Positions 37,027 to 46,600 of a DNA stretch of 64,000 nucleotides are shown here, piece after piece. The notes under the pieces are model-generated. The model did not search any database, was not told the origin of the DNA, and saw only the letters and a program-made list of their open reading frames with translations. The position numbers and the translations under genes are program-made. Numbering within the stretch: the stretch's first letter is position 1; the number at the start of each line of letters is the position of its first letter. The stretch is from Spongilla lacustris (lineage: Eukaryota > Porifera > Demospongiae > Spongillida > Spongillidae), in the NCBI GenBank assembly GCA_949361645.1, contig OX442415.1:31057192-31121191 (forward strand), written 5' to 3'.

Positions 37027-37056
37027 TTAGGGTTAAGGTTGGGGTTGGGGTTAGGG
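37027..37056 (+). repeat. Interstitial telomere-type repeat, five degenerate units
   Basis: Reads TTAGGG, TTAAGG, TTGGGG, TTGGGG, TTAGGG, between the broken FB2-family satellite and the 3' side of the PLE. Confidence 0.8.
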
Positions 37057-37168
37057 TCTCTTGAAGAGTCTAGCCCCGTGCCAAGATCCGCGACGCCGTC
37101 CCGTTCGCGCTGGTTTCGTAGTCTACGCGTCATGCGCTTGATCGATGTAGGTAGATTTGCCAAATATA

Positions 37169-37191
37169 TTTCGACCTGAGGTCTTCTTCAG
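37169..37191 (-). ncRNA. Possible hammerhead-like core in the PLE 3' region
   Basis: On the minus strand the sequence reads CTGAAGA, an A, the stem GACC-TCA-GGTC, then GAAA. CUGANGA plus a stem plus GAAA is the conserved hammerhead core, and hammerheads are reported in PLE terminal repeats. One extra A precedes the stem, and stems I and III are not convincing by eye, so this is tentative. Confidence 0.25.
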
Positions 37192-37550
37192 TGGCGTGGA
37201 AAAGTGAGGTGTGAGGCGTGATACGTGCAAGGGAGTAGGGGGTACAGGGGGAGTTGGTCTTGGGGGGAGGTGGGGCTGTGCGTACAAGACATAATTACAC
37301 AAAATAATTTTAAGCGTCATGAATAAATTAACATTTCAATTGCTTCCGACGGCTTGAGGACTTGGAGAGGTGAGCATCGAGGATGGACTGAGTGGACGTG
37401 CATATGTGAGGGTGAGGGGATGGGGGGGGGGGGGGGGGAAGGGGGGGAAAGGAGGAGGAGGGGGGAGAGGGGAGTGTGTGGAAGGGAGGGAGTCATGGGG
37501 TTTGTTTTGTTGGGGGGTGTGGTTTTGCGGGAGGTGTTGTTGGAAGTGAA

Positions 37551-38100
37551 GCTTGGTTAGCGGGTTTAGCTGGGTTTAGCTTAGTTTAGGGTTCAGTTTA
37601 GGGATAGGGAAGGTTGTGTTTTGATGGTGGGAAGGGTAGTTGGGAGTTTGGCGAGGGGGTGTGGTCTCGGCCGTGAATTCTCGGGAAGGTGAAGAGGCTT
37701 GGTTAGCGGGTTTAGCTGGGTTTAGCTTAGTTTAGGTTTAGGGTTCAGTTTAGGGGTAGGGGAGGTTGTGTTTTGAGGGGGGAGGGGGGGAAGGAAGAGA
37801 GTCTGGTGGGGGGTGTGGTTTCATGGGGATAAGGCTTGGTTAGCGGGTTAGCTTTTAGGTTTTAGGGTTCAGTTTAGGGGTAGGGGAGGTTGTGTTTTGA
37901 GGGTGGGGGGGGGGGGGGGGGGGGGAAAGAAGAGAGTCTGGTGGGGGGTGTGGTTTCGTGGGGATGAGGCTTGGTTAGCGGGTTAGCTTTTAGGTTTTAG
38001 GGTTCAGTTTAGGGGTAGGGAAGGTTGTGTGTTGTTTGGAGGGTTGGGTGTGGGGGGGAAAAGGGGGGATAGGGTGGGTATTGGCGTGATTTCCATGGGA
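37551..38100. repeat. Four-copy minisatellite in the PLE 3' region, about 135-145 bp unit
   Basis: Copies start at GCTTGGTTAGCGGGTT near 37552, 37699, 37832 and 37968. Each contains GTTCAGTTTAGGG(G)(A/T)AGGG and ends in long G-runs on the plus strand. TTTAGGG-like words and G-runs give it telomere-like, G-quadruplex-prone composition. The open + strand frames here are not supported. Confidence 0.75.
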
Positions 38101-38109
38101 TGTGTGGTT

Positions 38110-40356
38110 CTAGGTGGACTGGGTATCTCTGTTGATTGAGAAAATGGAGTTTAGGCCATGTGGGATTTTTGTGTTGAGTTCTGTGATGGTGTTGGTTTCT
38201 TCCTGGAGTAGGAGGTGTTGTGGTACAGATTTGATAGGCGTGATGGTAAAGTTGATCCAGCCGTGCTGGTCGAAGTGTTTGTATAGGTACGGTCTTGGTT
38301 GTGCGTTGCCTTGGAATTTATTTCTGTGCTTTTTTACACGTTCTCTGAGCATGCACGATGTCTGTCCAACATATTGTTTGTTGCACAGAGTGCATTGAAT
38401 GACGTAGACTACATTTTTGCTGGTGCAGGAGAGTGTTTCTGTGATGTTTAGTTTTTTGTAACATGAGGTGGCCGATATGGTGTTACGGCACCAGAGTAAG
38501 TTACATGTGCCGCAACCCGTGAGTCTACACGGTTTTGTAACCTTTGGGATTCTGTACGTGGTTGGACAGGGTGGGATGGGGGTGGTTTTGACGTCTTGTG
38601 GAAGGGCTGCGCGGACAAGTTGTTTATTGATGTTACTGGAGTTTTTGTAGCACGTGATGATATGTTTTTGATGTACTGTTTTGAGTTGAGGATGTTGTTG
38701 AAGTTTGTCCCATTCTTGGGTGAGAAGTTTTTTCATTGTGGGTCTGCGGATGTCGTATGTAGTTTTAAAGAAGATTCTGTCTGGTTGACAGGTGCTAATT
38801 GGAACGTGTTGCTTTGCTTTGTTGAACATTTTATTGATTGTAGAGGTTGGGTAGCCACGATTTCTGAAATGTGTTTTGAGGTGTTCTAGTTGTGGATCGA
38901 TATTGGTTGGGTCACTGGTCAGTCGGATGTGCCTGAGGGCTTCGGAGTAAATGATGGCGTTTTTGGTGTTGGTGGGATGGTGGGATGAGGCATGGACATA
39001 TTGAAATGAGTTGGTAGCTTTATGAAAAGGTCTGTATTGGATTTTTGTGGGGTGGGCTGGGTCAATGTAAATGGTGAGATCTAGATAGTCTACTGAAGAA
39101 CTGGAGCAGTGGTTAGTGAATGAGATCTTTGGGTGGAAACTGTTGAAGTTATTGAAAAAAGTTTGGAAAGTATCTGGACCGTGCGTCCACACTAGAAAGA
39201 TATCGTCGATGTAACGTTTGTAGATAAGTGGTAGAAGTTGTTGGGTGGCGAAGAAGGACGTCTCTATGTGGTGCATAAAGAAACACGCTAGGGTGGGGGC
39301 GATGGGTGTACCCATCGCGACTCCCGTGATTTGGTGGTAGATGGTTTGATTGAACGAAAAATAGTTTTCTTTCAGGACAAAGTTTAGAAGGCGCTTGGTG
39401 GTGATCTTGCTAAATGGAAGTGGGTCGCTGTGTTGTAGCAGATATTCGATGGCTTCATCTTGGGGGATGGTGGGGTACATAGAGTTTATGTCCATGGATA
39501 CAAGGAGGGGGGTGTGGTTGGTGTGAAGTGTTGTTTGATTCAGTATTGCTGTGAGATCTGATGAGTTTTTGAGGAAAGATGGTATTGATGATAGTTGTTG
39601 CTTGAAGAAAAAGTCGAGGAAGTTAGATAGGTTTGCTGTAGGTCCATTGATGCCTGTGACTATTGGTCTTATTTGATGTGGATTTTTGTGGATCTTGCGG
39701 AGGAAATAGATGGTAGGTGTTTTTGTTGGGTTTGGTGGGAGGATGTGTTGAAGCTCTATTTTGTCGATGTGTCCGGTTTGATGTAGTTCGTGTACATATG
39801 CTGTAACCCTAGCTGCTAGGTTTGGCGTCGGGTCTTCTGTGAGTTTGGTGTACGTGTTTGGATCTTGTAAGAAATCTATGCCTTCGCGGATATATTGCTG
39901 TGTGTCTATGACTGTGATTTTTGTTCCTTTGTCTGCTGTCTTGATTATTATTTCTTTGTTATTCTTTAATGTTTTGATGGCTTTGCGCTCTTCTGGCGTG
40001 AGGTTGGAAGTGTGTTTGAGTGGGTTATTTGTGTGGAGTTGGAGTAGGTTAGAAGTATCCGTGATGTATTTTTCCAGTGTGGTTTCTTTTGTTTGTGGGG
40101 GTATGTAGGATGTCTTTTTCTTGAAGGGGTGGATGAATGACTCTTGTTTGTGCTGAAATAGATAAGTAAGGCGTAGTGATCTGGAGAAGACTTCCATGTC
40201 TTCCCCGATGCTTTTCATAGGTGTTTGCGGGGTTGGTATAAACAATAGACCTTTTTGAAGTACTGAATGTTCGGCTGGTGTGAGCTTGTGTTTTGAAAGG
40301 TTGAGGACGTGGTCGGGGATTTTTTCGTGTTCGTATCTGGGTCTGGTTCGTCTCAT
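38110..40356 (-). CDS. Penelope-like polyprotein: reverse transcriptase + GIY-YIG endonuclease
   Basis: An intact 748-residue ORF. The N-terminal part has the PLE-typical TADKGTKITVID block (about residues 140-151). The RT core follows: FLRKIHKNP (about 218), RPIV, VSMDINSMYPTIP with a catalytic Asp at about 289, GVAMGTPIAP (about 345) and RYIDDIFLVW with the Asp pair at about 384-385. A linker CRLTGCGTC (about 610-618) precedes the GIY-YIG domain: VVYVIQCTLCNKQYVGQT (about 649-666), then Arg at about 671-673 and Glu at about 719-720. All expected motifs are present and no stop or frameshift interrupts them, so it may be active or recently so. It would copy the element RNA by target-primed reverse transcription. 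The start is the first ATG; a longer N terminus by splicing is not excluded. Confidence 0.93.
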   Translation of the reverse strand: MRRTRPRYEHEKIPDHVLNLSKHKLTPAEHSVLQKGLLFIPTPQTPMKSIGEDMEVFSRSLRLTYLFQHKQESFIHPFKKKTSYIPPQTKETTLEKYITDTSNLLQLHTNNPLKHTSNLTPEERKAIKTLKNNKEIIIKTADKGTKITVIDTQQYIREGIDFLQDPNTYTKLTEDPTPNLAARVTAYVHELHQTGHIDKIELQHILPPNPTKTPTIYFLRKIHKNPHQIRPIVTGINGPTANLSNFLDFFFKQQLSSIPSFLKNSSDLTAILNQTTLHTNHTPLLVSMDINSMYPTIPQDEAIEYLLQHSDPLPFSKITTKRLLNFVLKENYFSFNQTIYHQITGVAMGTPIAPTLACFFMHHIETSFFATQQLLPLIYKRYIDDIFLVWTHGPDTFQTFFNNFNSFHPKISFTNHCSSSSVDYLDLTIYIDPAHPTKIQYRPFHKATNSFQYVHASSHHPTNTKNAIIYSEALRHIRLTSDPTNIDPQLEHLKTHFRNRGYPTSTINKMFNKAKQHVPISTCQPDRIFFKTTYDIRRPTMKKLLTQEWDKLQQHPQLKTVHQKHIITCYKNSSNINKQLVRAALPQDVKTTPIPPCPTTYRIPKVTKPCRLTGCGTCNLLWCRNTISATSCYKKLNITETLSCTSKNVVYVIQCTLCNKQYVGQTSCMLRERVKKHRNKFQGNAQPRPYLYKHFDQHGWINFTITPIKSVPQHLLLQEETNTITELNTKIPHGLNSIFSINRDTQST

Positions 40357-40510
40357 GTGTGCTTGTGGGGGTTGGGTTTGGGGTGGGGGATTTTTTGCGG
40401 TTTGTGGAGGTTGAGTGGGTTTGGGGGTTAAGGGATTGTTTATCTTTTGGGGGTTGGGTGTTGGCCTTGACGAAAAGGGGGGTTTTTTGGTTGAGAGTGT
40501 CGAGGGGGAT

Positions 40511-40540
40511 TTAGGGTTAGGGTTAGGGTTAGGGTTAGGG
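40511..40540 (+). repeat. Interstitial telomere-type repeat, five perfect TTAGGG units
   Basis: Exactly five TTAGGG units immediately 5' of the PLE in its own orientation (CCCTAA on its sense strand). Perfect units suggest a recent origin compared with the degenerate run at 37027. Confidence 0.95.
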
Positions 40541-41378
40541 ACCCTGTCTCATCGAAATGCATCAAGCTCGGTCGCGCTCAGCGTCGCTTTCGACTCTTGC
40601 CGGCAAGTTATGAATTATGCGTACACGCATGCATGGCCAATAATTGCCAGCGACGAACACCGTGCTCGATTCGCTAAATAGTCATATATGTCACATACAA
40701 AGACGCGCGTTTAAGCCCGGACACGAAAGCACCGCCCCCACTGTGACGTCACACGAGCCAAAACGTTTTACTGTCCGACACTCGAGAAAAGCTGGTGCTT
40801 GGCGTTGGCACAGCCGAACTCTGCAGACAAAGATCTATCGGCCAAGGGTTTTTTTTAGGTCGTGGGACCGCGAGTCTCTATACGCCTACCACCATCTTGG
40901 ATCTCCACGACTGTAAGGCTCACGCTCGAAAGGAACCCTTCGGGCTACGTGGAACCGCCACTGAAGCTAGCCCACCCGATTTTTGTCGCTCTACCGTACT
41001 CGTACGGCTAGCAGTGCTGACTAGAAGTTGTCATGAATATCATTACTGGTATGGGGCAATGTATGGGACTGCATAATTATTAACTCATTTCAACCCAGCC
41101 GCTAGGCTATGGGACAATGTACAGTACTATCTTTAGAAGCCTCACGTGCATCCTAAGAAATTATTATTGACGACGTAGACGCCTATCCGGGCCGCGCACG
41201 TCCGTAGATCCATCTACTTAGTGTCCGTATATGTATTTCCCCGCCCCCCCCCTTACGCGTATCTTATGCCTGGGCTACCCTAAGCCCAACTCATGTTTGT
41301 TGTGGTTTGTCATGTACACGGTGTAGCGCCGCCGTGTCGACTCGAGATAAAATAAAATAAAAACAAGCGGCTATGTCG

Positions 41379-41576
41379 CTCGTACCGTATATCCATTTCA
41401 ACTAAATCATTCCTTCATCTTCCGTGCATGCCGCTTTACTGCCCGACGCCTAATCCCGCACCCCATTCCTTGCTGCCCCCCTGCCCCCCCCCCCCCCCTG
41501 TTTGAATAACCGATCGGATATTGCAACGGCTAGGTGCCTCGTACCGTATATCCATTTCAACAAAATCATTCCTTCA
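41379..41576 (+). repeat. Direct repeat pair, about 38 bp, 159 bp apart
   Basis: CTCGTACCGTATATCCATTT-CAAC-(T/A)-AAATCATTCCTTCAT occurs at 41379-41416 and again at 41538-41575 with one mismatch. The pair brackets a C-rich stretch and lies just upstream of the inverted repeat at 41593. Confidence 0.75.
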
Positions 41577-41592
41577 TTACTCATGCCTCGAC

Positions 41593-41622
41593 TGGTGCAA
41601 TTTCTAAAAATAAATTGCACCA
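41593..41622. promoter_or_regulatory. Inverted repeat 11-8-11, candidate recombinase core site
   Basis: Perfect arms TGGTGCAATTT and AAATTGCACCA around the 8-bp spacer CTAAAAAT. Two inverted 11-13 bp arms around a 6-8 bp spacer is the known architecture of tyrosine recombinase core sites (lox, FRT, dif). It lies 113 bp upstream of the start codon of a tyrosine recombinase gene. A chance hairpin or a transcription-factor site remains possible; no second copy was found in the window. Confidence 0.45.
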
Positions 41623-41735
41623 ATGGATATCGCGCAGCGTCGCGTTCGACGCTTCCACGCAATCGTAATATATCCTACGGACGCCACTTTTGCATTCGTT
41701 TGCTTTCTTCTGCAACGTACATTCTATAATACTAC

Positions 41736-41952
41736 ATGGAAAGGGTTCAAAGTGTCTTAGAACCACAGCCTGGACCTTGTCTCCGAAAGCGTCCCCGCCG
41801 GGAAGCGCTACAACTCCGCCTTGCTGATTTTCCTGCAGTGCAGCGGCAAATGGCACAACTTAAGGCTCACTTGCAAGAACCATTGTCCGAAACGCGGCAA
41901 ACGGAACCACTTGCTAATATTACCGTCCAGGCTACTCAGCGACGTCTCTTGA
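41736..41952 (+). CDS. Tyrosine recombinase gene, exon 1
   Basis: The ATG at 41736 follows an in-frame stop at 41727. This 217-nt exon encodes a basic, Gln/Leu-rich N terminus (MERVQSVLEPQPG, LRKRPRRE, then a helical VQRQMAQLKAHLQEPL stretch), probably DNA-binding or coiled. It ends ...CTCTTGA followed by the donor GTACGT, phase 1. Only 16 bp of intron separate the exon from the end of giant foldback element FB3 (41969). The next exon lies beyond FB3 at 61754, with matching phase. The joined product is described under 61754-63382. Confidence 0.6.
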
Positions 41953-42561
41953 GTACGTATATATATATGGGACAGTTTCCGACAAAATGGCCCTTCGTAT
42001 ATATATATAAAATGTTATAAAAATGCTTCTCTTCTGAATTGCTATATCTTCCGAACGGTTAACGCTATCAACTTCCAATTTTCAACACTTCATACTACAC
42101 CATTTCCCTATGGCAAAATATATTTTGGAGTCTTGCACTTGCTCCGTGCCAGTATTGCAACGTTCGATACCCCATCGGGTTCAAATCCGCCATAACTTTA
42201 GGTAGGAGTAATCAAATAGCCTCGAATTCGGTTTATAGGTAGAGGGGTCCTATACCTATCGATTTGTTCTGTTCGTTAATTTTTATGTCATCCGTTTTGG
42301 AGATACAGCGGCGCAAAGTTGGTACAAGTTTCCCGCTCGAATCGCGCCGTTGCATGTGCATGAACCGCTTCCATTCACCGAAGACATGAATATTCAACTA
42401 TTTCCTGTGGGTTGGGACTTTATTAACCTAGCCACACCTACAAAGCAGGATACGATTTATTTATCGATAAAAGACGGTGAGTATTGAAATCAGAATGTTT
42501 TTATACAATGTTGCCTATGATAGACAGTTGTTATTCGTTATCTTCTGTGTAGATAAACGAT

Positions 42562-43545
42562 ATGGCGAAGTCTGACGACGAGCTCGTCGTGTATCATTCA
42601 GCGGACGAGTTTGAATGGTACGAAAATTTGGACGTGGATAGAGAACGGTGGTGATGACGGTGGCACCAATGCCGATCGATGGAAGTTATGATTTCGATGG
42701 CAGTGTGGCCAGGACGTCACTTGTGTGCCACAGCTGTACCAGGACTGGCAGTACCATGATTGAAACACCTTTTTGGGCCAGTGGTTTGGGCCTCTGGTTG
42801 GCTTTAGTTGCTACCACACATTTGAGTTTGACCGAGAACACCCTGGTGTCATGAAAATGAAGACCTTGCCATCGGACACAAACCCCACCGAGGTAACCAT
42901 GCTGAGGGCTGGAGTGGCCATAAAGGACATACAGGAGGCTTATCAGAGCCAAGTGATGCCACCTGTTATTAGCCCCAATGGATTGTCCCTGATGCGGTCA
43001 CTGTACCTGTATGAGAAGGTGAGGGAATACATTCGTGACCCAAGGAAGAGGGAAGGGTATGTCCAAAGCCTACACCAGGCACTGCTATCAACTCTTCCGA
43101 AACACCTGGAGTTCCAGACAGTGACCAACCAGGTCCTTCTAATGCCATTCCTGACCCACCTACTGTGGAAGACCATGTTTCCAATAATACAAACAGTGCA
43201 ATAAATGATGAAGATAAAGGCATTGTGTCTGGCAGGAGAAAACGCAACCCAGGTCTGAACTGATCTTTGCCTACCTGTGCACAGATTGTGACAAGAAGTA
43301 TGCCAGTAGCTCGGCCCTGTCCCGGCACAAAAAGAACACAGCCAAGCAGCCTGCTATGTAGGGGGATGAACAAAGTAAAGCCACAGAGATGGTGGACATT
43401 TCCTGTGATGAACAAAGTAGCCAGGGTCCACCTAAGCGTACCCACAGGCCAAAGTCAGAAATTGATAGAAACTTTTCGTATTCCAAGTGTAGCTTGACTC
43501 ACACCGCTTACATTAAGAAACAGTACATTGGTACATGTACATGAC
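42562..43545 (+). pseudogene. Internally deleted copy of the FB3 transposase-like gene (left arm)
   Basis: Starts MAKSDDELVVYHSADEFEWY like the intact gene. It then jumps from the region of codon about 46 to about 606: GATTTCGATGGCAGTGTGGCCAG joins the two parts at a short GGCAGT-like microhomology, removing about 1.7 kb including all three candidate catalytic Asp residues. Frameshifts follow (for example before GVAIKDIQEAY and in the zinc-finger tail). It cannot encode a working protein but proves that the arms once carried the gene symmetrically. Confidence 0.9.
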
Positions 43546-43654
43546 TAGCAAACTGAAGATCCTGGATCCATGTCATGGTAAGGTGCACTTTGTATCTAAG
43601 TCTGTTATGTCAACCTCGTGTACAAAAATTCGTGTCACCACACACATCTGTACC

Positions 43655-46600
43655 AGTGTACCAGTGTACCAGTGTCACTATTTACACCGTGCACAGAGTC
43701 TGTTGTGGTGACATGTACCCAGTGTACCAGTGTCGCTATTTACACCGTGCACAGAGTCTGTTGTGGTGACATGTACATGTACCCAGTGTACCAGTGTCAC
43801 TATTTACACTGTGCACAGAGTCTGTTGTGGTGACATGTACATGTACCCAGTGTACCAGTGTCGCTATTTACACCGTGCACAGAGTCTGTTGTGGTGACAT
43901 GTACATGTACCCAGTGTACCAGTGTCACTATTTACACTGTGCACAGAGTCTGTTGTGGTGACATGTACATGTACCCAGTGTACCAGTGTCACTATTTACA
44001 CCGTGCACAGAGTCTGTTGTAGTGACATGTACCCAGTGTACCAGTGTACCAGTGTCACTATTTACACTGTGCACAGAGTCTGTTGTGGTGACATGTACAT
44101 GTACCCAGTGTACCAGTGTCACTATTTACACCGTGCACAGAGTCTGTTGTAGTGACATGTACCCAGTGTACCAGTGTACCAGTGTCACTATTTACACTGT
44201 GCACAGAGTCTGTTGTGGTGACATGTACATGTACCCAGTGTACCAGTGTCACTATTTACACCGTGCACAGAGTCTGTTGTAGTGACATGTACCCAGTGTA
44301 CCAGTGTCGCTATTTACACCGTGCACAGAGTCTGTTGTGGTGACATGTACATGTACCCAGTGTACCAGTGTCACTATTTACACTGTGCACAGAGTCTGTT
44401 GTGGTGACATGTACATGTACCCAGTGTACCAGTGTCACTATTTACACCGTGCACAGAGTCTGTTGTAGTGACATGTACCCAGTGTACCAGTGTACCAGTG
44501 TCACTATTTACACTGTGCACAGAGTCTGTTGTGGTGACATGTACATGTACCCAGTGTACCAGTGTCACTATTTACACCGTGCACAGAGTCTGTTGTAGTG
44601 ACATGTACCCAGTGTACCAGTGTACCAGTGTCACTATTTACACTGTGCACAGAGTCTGTTGTGGTGACATGTACATGTACCCAGTGTACCAGTGTCACTA
44701 TTTACACCGTGCACAGAGTCTGTTGTAGTGACATGTACCCAGTGTACCAGTGTACCAGTGTCACTATTTACACTGTGCACAGAGTCTGTTGTGGTGACAT
44801 GTACATGTACCCAGTGTACCAGTGTCACTATTTACACCGTGCACAGAGTCTGTTGTGGTGACATGTACCTGTGTACCAGTGTCACTATTTACACTGTGCA
44901 CAGAGTCTGTTGTGGTGACATGTACCCAGTGTACCTGTGTACTAGTGTCACTATTTACACTGTGCACAGAGTCTGTTGTGGTGACATGTACCAATGTACC
45001 AGTGTCACTATTTACACCGTGCATAGGGTCTGTTGTGGTGACATGTACCCAGTGTACCAGTGTACCAGTGTCACTATTCACACCGTGCACAGAGTCTGTT
45101 GTGGTGACATGTACCCAGTGTACCAGTGTCACTATTTACACCGTGCATAGAGTGTGTTGTGGTGTCATGTACCCAGTGTACCAGTGTCACTATTTACACT
45201 GGTCACAGAGTCTGTTGTGGTGACATGTACCCAGTGTACCAGTGTCACTATTTACACCGTGCCCAGAGTCTGTTGTGGTGACATGTACCCAGTGTACCAG
45301 TGTCACTATTTACACCGTGCACAGAGTCTGTTGTGGTGACATGTACCCAGTGTACCAGTGTCACTATTTACACCGTGCATAGAGTCTGTTGTGGTGTCAT
45401 GTACCCAGTGTACCAGTGTCACTATTTACACTGGTCACAGAGTCTGTTGTGGTGACATGTACCCAGTGTACCAGTGTCACTATTTACACCGTGCACAGAG
45501 TCTGTTGTGGTGACATGTACCCAGTGTACCAGTGTACCAGTGTCACTATTCACACCGTGCACAGAGTCTGTTGTGGTGACATGTACCCAGTGTACCAGTG
45601 TCACTATTTACACCGTGCATAGAGTGTGTTGTGGTGTCATGTACCCAGTGTACCAGTGTCACTATTTACACTGGTCACAGAGTCTGTTGTGGTGACATGT
45701 ACCCAGTGTACCAGTGTCACTATTTACACCGTGCCCAGAGTCTGTTGTGGTGACATGTACCCAGTGTACCAGTGTCACTATTTACACCGTGCACAGAGTC
45801 TGTTGTGGTGACATGTACCCAGTGTACCAGTGTCACTATTTACACCGTGCATAGAGTCTGTTGTGGTGTCATGTACCCAGTGTACCAGTGTCACTATTTA
45901 CACTGGTCACAGAGTCTGTTGTGGTGACATGTACCCAGTGTACCAGTGTCACTATTTACACCGTGCACAGAGTCTGTTGTGGTGATATGTACCCAGTGTA
46001 CCTGTGTACTAGTGTCACTATTTACACCGTGCATAGAGTCTGTTGTGGTGATATGTACCAGTGTACCAGTGTCACTATTTACACTGTGCACAGAGTCTGT
46101 TGTGGTGACATGTACCCAGTGTACCAGTGTCACTATTTACACTGTGCACAGAGTCTGTTGTGGTGACATGTACCCAGTGTACCAGTGTACCAGTGTCACT
46201 ATTTACACTGTGCACAGAGTCTGTTGTGGTGACATGTACCCAGTGTACCAGTGTACCAGTGTCACTATTTACACTGTGCACAGAGTCTGTTGTGGTGACA
46301 TGTACCCAGTGTACCAGTGTACTAGTGTCACTATTTACACTGTGCACAGAGTCTGTTGTGGTGACATGTACATGTACCCAGTGTACCAGTGTCACTATTT
46401 ACACCGTGCACAGAGTCTGTTGTGGTGACATGTACCTGTGTACCAGTGTCACTATTTACACTGTGCACAGAGTCTGTTGTGGTGACATGTACCCAGTGTA
46501 CCTGTGTACTAGTGTCACTATTTACACTGTGCACAGAGTCTGTTGTGGTGACATGTACCAATGTACCAGTGTCACTATTTACACCGTGCATAGGGTCTGT

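Larger units (their letters stand above)
37057..40510 (-). mobile_element. Penelope-like retroelement (PLE) between telomere-type repeats
   Basis: Minus-strand element with one long ORF (38110-40356), a short 5' region and a roughly 1-kb 3' region containing a four-copy minisatellite. TTAGGG-type repeats sit at both edges in the same orientation (37027-37056 degenerate, 40511-40540 perfect), so the copy either landed in telomeric sequence or carries telomere-like ends. PLEs are known to associate with telomeres (best documented for rotifer and fungal endonuclease-lacking families), whereas this one keeps its endonuclease domain. Exact boundaries were inferred from the flanking repeats. Confidence 0.8.
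40541..41735. other. Upstream region of the tyrosine recombinase gene
   Basis: No supported ORF. Holds a direct repeat of about 38 bp (CTCGTACCGTATATCCATTT at 41379 and 41538), C-runs near 41243 and 41487-41500, and the 11-8-11 inverted repeat at 41593-41622. An in-frame stop at 41727-41729 precedes the recombinase start codon. If the recombinase belongs to a mobile unit, one end of that unit probably lies here. Confidence 0.45.

Noticed and set aside
38114..40108. Plus-strand ORFs across the PLE
   Set aside because: Shadows of the 748-codon minus-strand gene.
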